Below are positions 56,138-64,000 of a stretch of DNA of 64,000 bases, piece after piece. The number at the start of each line of letters is the position of its first letter. The first letter of the stretch is position 1. Position numbers and translations under genes: made by a program. Below the pieces are notes generated by a model. The model did no database searches. It had not been told where the DNA came from and worked only from the letters and a program-made list of their open reading frames with translations. Source of the DNA: Paragonimus westermani (lineage: Eukaryota > Platyhelminthes > Trematoda > Plagiorchiida > Troglotrematidae); contig QNGE01000973.1 in assembly GCA_008508345.1 (NCBI GenBank), positions 83,789 through 147,788 of the forward strand. The letters are read 5' to 3'.

Positions 56138-57715
56138 TAAGGGGTCTAAACCGTTTTCGTAATAAGTGTTGCCGACCGAGTTCCCTCTGAATGTTAGACG
56201 ATATGACCTGCAAAAATCATTAATCCAACAGAAGGCGTATGAAATTCCTACTGGAGTTCAGCGGACAATTCTCCGCTATCTATCTTTGTAAGAAGTACTG
56301 GCGGAGTAGTGTGGACTAAGTTCTTGGCTCACGTTCAAGGTTCACGCCACTGTGATTTGATATCCTGTTTGTCCGCAACAATTGCAATTCTAGTGATAAA
56401 TTTGGACTTCGGAATGATCTAGCTGTGGGCTAGTTGAACAGTCATCTGCGTAATCGGCAGATCGAACAATCAAATTGTCTGTCTCCCTTCTTAACTTACT
56501 GATTCTGGTAACCCATCCAACTTTGCACTTCCCTATCCGTCAGTGAAACAGATTTGTTAGGTCTGGTCATTTATTTCACGTACAGACCCCCTACTCAAAT
56601 AGACACGTGAGTCCACGTGAGTTCACAGGTGGACCAAGCAACAATTTAATGACTGGTAAATAGCCTAATCGCGGGATTCAGGTGGGTTATTTATCCTGTT
56701 AACCATAAGCTTTAAAGAGATCTAACCAACTGAATTTATGAGGATGCTAAGGACAGCCTTTCCCGAAAGCTAGTTCTTCTTGCCCATAGTTCGATTTTTG
56801 AACTGCATGTGTTCCTCTTTAACCGAGCAATAGACGTCGTTCGTGCCATCTAACAGCAACAAGTCTTGATCTGCCTATTGTCATATACTCGTCCACCTCT
56901 TCATACCGGAGGTTATACGCTGGGTCTCAAGTGAAACTGTTCACATAGTAAGCATGCAATCAGCATTTGCATTCATGTGGACTCTCTGCTTGCTCAAACG
57001 TACATCTCGATATCCTTCAATTTCCGTTTGAATGCTTTGCCATCTGAGTATAGAGATATATTCTAAGTTTCCTTAGAGAGTAGATTTTGGCGTCAAAAAG
57101 ATCCATTGGATGCGATGGGTAAAATAATCTGGTCCTGTTTCCGGTCTGTACAGTTAAAATTACACTAATGGTGGCACGTTTGAAATCATACACCTCCCTG
57201 AGTAGGTATTTGGTTCCAAAAGTGGGCGCCTACAACAGAATGTAAAGTCGGTCAACACTGTTCGGCCTTCTTCAAGTGCGGTGGCCCATGATTCCCCCTT
57301 TAGACATCAGTTCACCATAGTTTCGGGTTAGCCAATCAGAAGGGCACAATACCAGATCACAAGTGTTTCGGCTATCTTGAGTCGATTGGTCTGACAACTG
57401 TCATCATTGTGAGCCGGAAGTACGCAATCTAAACGGCTCATCAACAAACCAATTAATCTAGGCGATTTTGTCTACGTAACTGTTTTAATGCTGAATAAAC
57501 ATCACATTCGGTTTTTCACTTCCGAAACATCACCCCCAACTGTTGGACTCAGATCAGTTCATTACTTGCCATCAGTCTCATGTGCTCAAAGTACTGATAT
57601 GTAATGTAATGAACTGAAGACATCGTTGTTCAATTGTAGCAGGAAAATGGTAGAACGTTCATTTAAGCAAAAATGAAAACAAGCAGCTCCTCAAACAATA
57701 ACTTATAACGCCATA
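56138..57715. other. Unassigned DNA (intron or intergenic)
   Basis: No recognisable exon or repeat. If the exon at 55744 ends at 56095, this stretch is at least partly intron. Confidence 0.4.
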
Positions 57716-58205
57716 TGTAAAACAATTTTGGTTTCAACGAACAGACGTGTTTTCGATCAATTCTCATCTTTGGCTGGTACAATTATATATCACATCAAGC
57801 AACAATAACGGAAGTGATTAATAGAAAATGGTACGAGGATAAGGCGATTGAGTATAACACAAACACGACTTAGTTTTGATTATGCTCACAAGGTTTTAGG
57901 AAGTCAGCGTTAATTGGGGTGAGTCTGCGGGAGGCAGGATCAAATTGCCTCGTGAGCTGAGTGTACGTGTTTGGCCACGGTAATCACAAGGTGTGAACGA
58001 AATGTTTTGAACACACAAATCCGGTTGACGCAATCGGATTGCGACCGCCTCGGTTATAGACAGGATGTGCCATTTGATTTTTCGTGACGCGGCGGCTGGG
58101 GCACGGTAGACAATGCGATACGCCACGGACGCCGCGACGTGCACCAGCCTAAGATGAGAATTGATCGAAAACACTTCTGTCCGCTGAAACCAAAATTGTT
58201 TTACA
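57716..58205 (-). mobile_element. Penelope-like element 3, 3' end between 65-bp inverted repeats
   Basis: The minus-strand frame 58174-57896 reads AASVAYRIVYRAPAAASRKI, then KWHILSITEAVAIRLRQPDL and CVQNISFTPC, the C-terminal end of a PLE protein after the GIY-YIG domain. It ends LTLTS and TAA. The copy is bounded by two nearly identical 65-bp arms in inverted orientation: 57716-57780 starts TGTAAAACAATTTTGGTTTC, and 58141-58205 is its complement. PLE copies are known to carry such terminal repeats (pLTRs) in direct or inverted order around 5'-truncated bodies. Each arm holds a hammerhead-like core (see the findings). The arms have only a handful of differences, so the insertion may be fairly young. 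Confidence 0.75.
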
Positions 58206-61200
58206 TGATTTCTACGGAGATTTTCAATTATTTAAAGCGTCGTATGTACAGGCCTATTAATACTTAGTTTTCTGATCACCTCACTGAAATTTACCATGTT
58301 TTAATTAGTCATTGTCCACTGTATTCAGTGACAAGGATGTCAGGATAAAATCCTATTAAAGATTTCTCAATTTCCATTGTCTTCAATGATCTTGTTTGGT
58401 CACTCGTTACACGTCCATACTTGCATCATTCAACCCATCCTAAAAGGCACATGACATTCTCTTTGCTCAATTGCTTATCGAACATACTTTCTCATACTGA
58501 ACTGAACAACAAATTGATCGTACAGTTCTAAATCCAATTACAAGTTCTTCAAGCTTCCTCGAGTCCTAGTCAACAATCAGTTGCATGATGTATCACCCAT
58601 GCACGACTATTTGCTCCAATTTGTTTGTCCATTCACGGAGTAAACATATTCTCACTCTAAAATCGACACTCCACAGCCGGTTCTATTTGTTCCTGTCTCG
58701 ACTTGTCCTCGTTCATGTTTCACACGCGACAGCACGTTGAATGGTTTTGAGTCAACTCGGACCGTAAACTTTTTGTACACTGTGTTCAACAGAACAAATC
58801 AAAACTGATGCATTTCATAATTTTCCTTACAGTTCTCCTCAAATCGTTCACTCACACTCCATACACATATTGTCCGACGAATGGAATTTTTATATCAGGT
58901 CACAGTTATCATATGACCGCTTGATCAAATCGAATAGGTGACCGCCGTAATTTTTTTTTACAAGACATCCGTATTGTGCTCATATGAAATAGAGCATGCG
59001 CATGTGTTAGGCCTTCCCAAGTATGTGCACATTCTAACAGATTTTACTCTCGACTAATTTCATACTAATGAGCTTACTGTGTTCAGCAGTGTGATCCTTC
59101 ATCCGATTGCACACCGGACTTATACTATTAAACCGTAAAATATTTTCATACCGGATCTGTTTGCTCTGGAAAATCCGATTCACCGAGTGGTTGATAGACC
59201 GTTCAAACGACATAACGGAATGTTAGGCACTTGTTCAGAGAGATCAACACACGAAGCAAATTGTAGATGACGTGAGACAATCCGAAAACAATCCTGAATT
59301 GTGCCCGTCATTCCGAAACGTAAGGTCACAGTGTCAGGTTATACTATGTAACTCACTGAATATACAATCCTCCATCACATCAGTGATCGGCGCAGTAGGG
59401 ACAGAGGATCGCGAACGGTGGATAGAATAATGGTTGCATCTTACTCCGGATAACAAGCCCTAGTATATTTGGCAATGAATGAAGCGTTTGATCACAAAAT
59501 TTGGGTCAGAGAGGTACCTGTTGCAGCAACAAAGTGCTAGCGTTATTTGGCAAACTCATGAGCCAATCAAACCATGTCAACTGTGATAGAATTGTAGGAT
59601 CTTAACAGCCGAATGGTCCGGTGCTACCCAACAAAGGTGGTGACTTATCTCGTATGTACTGACAAGCCACCTATTTACCACTGTGAAGTGCTGACTTCCT
59701 AGACTATTTCCTACCCGGTCAAAACGGTTGCTTGTTTCTGTGAAGTGTGAGACACGTATGGACTAGGTAGGTGTGGTTATTGTTTACTAATGGACTGCAA
59801 CGGACTCTTGCAGAATGAAAGTAGTCCACAGACGGTATAAAATAAATTGTTTTCAGCTTTGATGGTCGAGTCTCTCACGATGTAATTGCCTATGTTGCTT
59901 CTGGTTGTAGACATTTCAAAGAATTTTTCGATATTTACTCCGGAATTAAAGTGTAATCTGTGATTAAGGTAGATAGTTGAAAAATGATTCTGTGCGAGTA
60001 TGTGGAGCACGACTTCTCAAATCTGTTTGACAGAAGACAGTGGGATTTATGAATTAATCGAACTGATGGGACGAATAGCGGGTAATGAATTAGCTCGAGC
60101 CTAATGCTAGCCTTGATTTAGTAGAACTGGAAGACCCGCAGCTGTGGAGGCTGCTACATCTTCCCTGTGTTTCGGGTTACAAACATTTTTTTGGGTGACT
60201 GTCGGTTAGGGAATGTAGGACAGACAGGTGCCAATCACCCCCGCGTTCAGCTTGTGTTTGAACCCCAGAGGGTTTGACTGTTTGCAGCCGTCGGGTCAAC
60301 TGCAGCAAGACAAGCAGGACATCTCTGATTGGCTGCGATCCCGTCATTAGTGCCGGTAACTACGTGGCCATGACATGCTTTCATTCGCGAACTGCTCGCC
60401 ACTACTTGTAGTCACCAAGGTAACAATGGGTGGTTACAAGACGTACGGCATTAAGCGCATCGTTCGGTAAAATAGATTCACTGTTTTCAGTGTCCTGTTT
60501 CCATTTTACTGAACCCCTGAATTAAGCACTAGCCACTTGTATAAAACTTGGTAGTGCGTCCCCTTAATCCGCAGAATGTAGACAGAGCTAGTGTCATATA
60601 TATGACTCATTTGTTCTACCCCAAAGACACTTGGGTTTCGGACATATTTTTCTTTCCTCCTCTAGTCACTGACGACAAGAAAGAATTGAAGTTGTGTAGC
60701 ATCAAGGATTAGCATACATTAAGAATAAGTAACCAATTCTACGTAATGGTAAGCAGTAATGTCTACATGTTTCATATGATTCATGTGTAGTGTGCAAAAA
60801 ACCGCGGTATCGAAAGTTTTTTTTTAGGAAGACAGCTTGTCCTCTCAATAGTCGAATATCACTGTGGCAAGTTTGTGGTTATGTTCGAGACAAAATAGGT
60901 GTGTAGAAGGGAGGGTACCTTAATGTGGGCAACATTTTCGAACGAAATCTTCATTCCAATCTCAACAAGACAGCAACTTATCTGGTCCAGGAGCACCAAT
61001 ATATAATTCCAGTGAGACCACAAACTGCTCCAACTAGTGTTTTGGCAACGCGGCTAAAATGACATCATATCAAAGTCCACGTGCGTTCGGACAAACCTAA
61101 GAACACTACATGATGTGTCTCAGGTGCTAATTTGAAAATCTGTTTTTGTTATCCATCGGATGAGGAAAAACTTGTCGTGATAGCCCAATTTATTGAAAAG

Positions 61201-61930
61201 ATGATGTATTTTTACTTTATCCATTTGCACTCACTGATTTATGCTAGTTCTTGAGCCTGCGTTGCTTTATGAACGCTGTAAGGTTTGTCAACAGTTCCGT
61301 GCTCTCGATCACTGACCGTGATGGCCAAAACACTGGAATGATGAAGCCGAACAAATTGACAGCCGCGTGCAACCTGACATGAGTGAATCGTTTGCTAACC
61401 TAGCTCGGTTAATTGGCCTGTTTTCAGATGAGCCCTTCGAATAAGTCTTTTACATTTGGAATTCTCATGACAGGGTTCAGACTCTGGATTTTGGTTCCGG
61501 GTTCTTAATGTCAGAATGATCAACGTACTGTAAATGCCAATGTTCACAATTCATGGTGGTAGTTAACGCGTCCGATTTGTCGTTTATGTCACTCACTTGA
61601 ATGTGGATGATGCACTTGCAACTGGTGCGCTTTCGCAACACAAATAAAAAAGAAGTTTGACGGCAGCTGTTTCACCGTCATGACAGCCCGGAAAACTGGT
61701 AATGTGACCCGGCAACCACAACAACGACTGCGTACTGGCTCATACCCAGTTCTCAAATGTGCCGACACTGCCGCGTGTCCGGAAACCTGGCTCAACACTC
61801 TGTCAATGAGGGCGCCCACACATGATTAATTTGACCTCAATAAAGTTGTCAGCATGCGGTATCTGACGGGGTGTTCGTGTAGGCACCTGCTCTTAGGTTA
61901 GCGTCGTAGTTATAAGCTCATTTCTAGCAG
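58206..61930. other. Unassigned DNA
   Basis: A GC-richer block at about 60120-60430 and another at about 61590-61830 stand out. The second is open on both strands (plus: TARKTGNVTRQPQQRLRTGS; minus: SQVSGHAAVSAHLRTGYEP) and is followed by AATAAA at 61839-61844, so a terminal exon is possible, but no splice acceptor fixes it. I call no gene. Confidence 0.35.
61918..61930 (+). promoter_or_regulatory. Splice acceptor three bases before an ATG (possible trans-splice site)
   Basis: TCATTTCTAGCAG is followed directly by ATA and then ATG at 61934. Flatworms add a spliced leader to many mRNAs at acceptors close to the start codon. The site could equally be an ordinary cis acceptor after a 5' UTR intron. 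Confidence 0.3.
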
Positions 61931-61933
61931 ATA

Positions 61934-61972
61934 ATGCCTCGGGAAAATAGACAACGTAGCGAGAACGAACCA
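61934..61972 (+). CDS. Candidate first coding exon (13 codons)
   Basis: ATG at 61934 opens MPRENRQRSENEP and runs exactly 39 nt to a consensus donor CCA|GTAAGT, ending in phase 0. The short, highly charged N-terminus, the acceptor just upstream and the perfect donor support a first exon. The second exon was not found; the candidate at 63750-63863 needs a phase-1 partner, so at least one exon would lie between them. Confidence 0.4.
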
Positions 61973-63749
61973 GTAAGTCACCTATACCACCTTCCTCGCT
62001 AATTTCTTGTTCACTCATAAGACAAGATCTAATGCAGATTAATAGATTTTACAGATTGTCATATCTCATCTAACTGTGACAGTCCCAGTCCCGAATTAAG
62101 TCTATAACTAACGAATAAGGAAAACCTAATAGCAACTGAAATATACAAACAATACCGTTGTACTTGAAACCATGCAATCTGATGATATCACTATCGAAAG
62201 CAGCATGCGGCCAGGCGCCTGAACAGTTAACATATTCATGGAGAATCTTATCTTGCATCGCGTAGCCAACCGATCGAAGGAACGTCAGGTTTTCATTCAT
62301 TATTAACCACTTGCCAACCGAAAGAGTTGCAATGAAACCACGCCTATCCGCACAGTGAATGTAGAAACTACTCAAAACTATCTCACCATTCGGTGAAACA
62401 GATGCACAATGCACACACACTGTGTTCACATTATGCTTGCGCGTTTGTACTAATATGTGATTCTCTGTGAAAGAACTTTATAACCTAACAACCGAGCAAA
62501 ATATAGCAAGAATACCAGAGATCTCGAACTCATTCCGTACGTTTCACTAATCTTGAATAGTTTGGTCACATTGTAGTAGATTGCAATGTACACACAATGG
62601 GGTAAAAATGAAAAGTGCTATTATGTTCAGCTTCGCCCATTTATTGTGACTATCATAATGCCACCACTGATGAGTACATTTAGCCATTGAAACTGTGTAC
62701 AGAACGGGAACACACTGCTACTGTTACGAAGTATAACACACTTGTTTCACATTGTTCGAACCTTCATTTTTCGATGAAGTGACAACAAAATCACGTAAAA
62801 ATGTGTATAACTCATCATTTTTGTGTATAACGAAGAAAATTAATCATATGGTGTTAACAGTGAATGGAGCATTTGTCACTCACATGTAGACCGGACAATT
62901 ACAGCAAAACTCCTAAACATTTGTCATCTGTCGTTTGCACACGGTGTTATTCACTGTGGTAGGAGAAATTGGCACCTTGCTCCCCACATAACGTTCTTGA
63001 TGATAGCACAGACTACTTTTGTTCCAGAATGCGCATTCGCCATTCTCGTTGGTTGAGTAATTGATCACGATCTCCACTCTTCAGTGTATCATAGTAGATT
63101 CGTAGAATTTGTCTGACCCTTTCTTTCACTATCCTGCAGAAGTTCCTAGTAAAATTTGGCGTGGTTGGACACAGTGATAATCAGAATGGTTTCCCAGTTG
63201 ATAAACGTATTTGAAAAAGACTCCTTGTAAACCAGTATAACAAGGAGCATCTTCAGTGTGTCTAGCAAAGCACAGAACCACTATCCGTAATCACTACTGC
63301 TCTAGACACCCTTCACACTAGGTAGGTCATAATAAAGATTTCTGTAATATGTCTAATCAAATGTAAGTTTCGGTCCTTGCTGTTAACGACACAAGTGCAT
63401 TCTTCCGTTTCCGTCAGAGAGTGTCCTGTCGACCTTGTGCCGAGCGAGTTGAGGTTGGTATCATAGATTCACCAGGTAGTCTTGGGAATCACACAGCACT
63501 TCAACAATTAATAAACAAAATGTTGTCGTAACTTTCGGTTCTCACTGAGGTTCACGCTGACAGGAACTCGCACAATTCTTTCACAATGATGAACTTCTCA
63601 TTCAGACGTCGGCTGACAGTAGTCGTCCATACTTCCTTTCCAACCTCTTTCCTGGCAAGCGTTTTAAAAAATGTGCCTGTCACTATCCGGCTCGTGTCAG
63701 ATCACTACCAGTGTCGAATTCAGGTTCATTGTAAACTTTCTTTTTCCAG
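61973..63749. other. Probable intron sequence, no supported exon
   Basis: A minus-strand frame at 62070-62429 is open for 119 codons (GFIATLSVGKWLIMNENLTF), but it has no matched splice sites or recognisable domain, and a frame of this length can arise by chance. Confidence 0.35.
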
Positions 63750-63863
63750 GATTGTGTTCCGTAACCGATACAGTTGATATGGAGCTCCCTATATGCGGTC
63801 CTACAATCGAATCCATCTACGTGAACTACAACGAGATAATCATATCACTTTTCGAGAGCTTCG
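63750..63863 (+). CDS. Candidate internal exon, plus strand
   Basis: A 114-nt segment lies between a strong acceptor (GTAAACTTTCTTTTTCCAG) and donor TTCG|GTAATG. It is symmetrical (phase 1 at both ends) and reads LCSVTDTVDMELPICGPTIE, then SIYVNYNEIIISLFESF. The acidic, beta-prone composition is typical of coding sequence. It may belong to the gene whose first exon is suggested at 61934. No family is recognised. Confidence 0.4.
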
Positions 63864-64000
63864 GTAATGCGTCTGTGCGTGCCTGGACTAATGTGACTGC
63901 ATTTGTGTGTATCACATGTTTACGAAGCTGCTTTCATTGATTCGTGTTCTCTGCCCCCTATAGGTTGTACTTTGTACAGTAATTAAAACAGATGGCTGCT

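Noticed and set aside
57716..58205. DNA-transposon MITE
   Set aside because: The inverted arms alone would suggest a MITE, but the enclosed reading frame matches a PLE C-terminus, and PLEs are known to carry inverted terminal repeats.
62070..62429. 119-codon minus-strand frame
   Set aside because: The length is within chance for 64 kb of this composition, and no acceptor/donor pair or known motif was found.
1..64000. CRISPR array, rRNA gene, intact tRNA gene, bacterial operon
   Set aside because: No regular direct-repeat/spacer pattern, no rRNA-like sequence, only degenerate or palindromic tRNA-like pieces, and no gene arrangement of bacterial type.

Overview
The window looks like nuclear DNA of a flatworm, most likely a digenean trematode (fluke). 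It has no long prokaryote-style reading frames, operons, rRNA or CRISPR. Base composition is moderately AT-rich. Short exons with GT...AG borders are scattered between kilobases of non-coding DNA, and the window is packed with decayed retroelements of four kinds typical of flukes: CR1-like LINEs, RTE/SR2-like LINEs, Ty3/gypsy elements and Penelope-like elements (PLEs). Species-level identity cannot be read from the sequence alone. All family names below come from motif recognition, not from a search.

Layout. 0-5.7 kb: unassigned DNA with a GC-richer block near 0.5-0.74 kb, then a CR1 remnant (minus strand). 6.5-9.3 kb: a Ty3/gypsy remnant (plus) holding a SINE-like tRNA-derived block. 9.6-10.4 kb: a PLE 3' part (minus). 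11.1-15.5 kb: the last two exons of a coiled-coil protein gene (plus), with a phase-matched pair of antisense exons inside its intron. 16.6-17 kb: a minus-strand terminal exon. 19-21.7 kb: three weak plus-strand exon candidates. 22-24.1 kb: an RTE-type LINE (minus). 24.3-26.2 kb: Ty3/gypsy (minus). 27-29.9 kb: minus-strand exon candidates, including a membrane-spanning one, around another RTE fragment and one copy of a 0.4-kb repeat. 30.6-35.6 kb: a 75-codon frame broken by one TGA, a candidate first exon, a gypsy integrase fragment (minus) and the second copy of the 0.4-kb repeat. 38.2-39.3 kb: a minus-strand exon and a plus-strand pair of final exons. 39.8 kb: a tRNA-like foldback. 42.8-45.8 kb: the most complete CR1 copy (minus). 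46.4-49 kb: a minus-strand terminal exon and a PLE in two pieces. 49.3-54.4 kb: exon candidates plus CR1 and gypsy fragments. 55.1-56.1 kb: an exon pair with a very long poly-aspartate tract. 57.7-58.2 kb: a PLE 3' end between 65-bp inverted repeats that carry a hammerhead-ribozyme-like core. 61.9-63.9 kb: a possible first exon and a further internal exon (plus).

The host genes are only partly contained. Each is seen as one to two exons, and none could be named with confidence. Where two neighbouring exons match in splice phase (11126-11352 with 15261-15525; 14409-14484 with 14142-14291; 38983-39068 with 39227-39347; 55107-55419 with 55744-56137) the case is much stronger than for single exons. 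Ten of the twelve recognisable retroelements lie on the minus strand, while most of the best-supported host exons lie on the plus strand.
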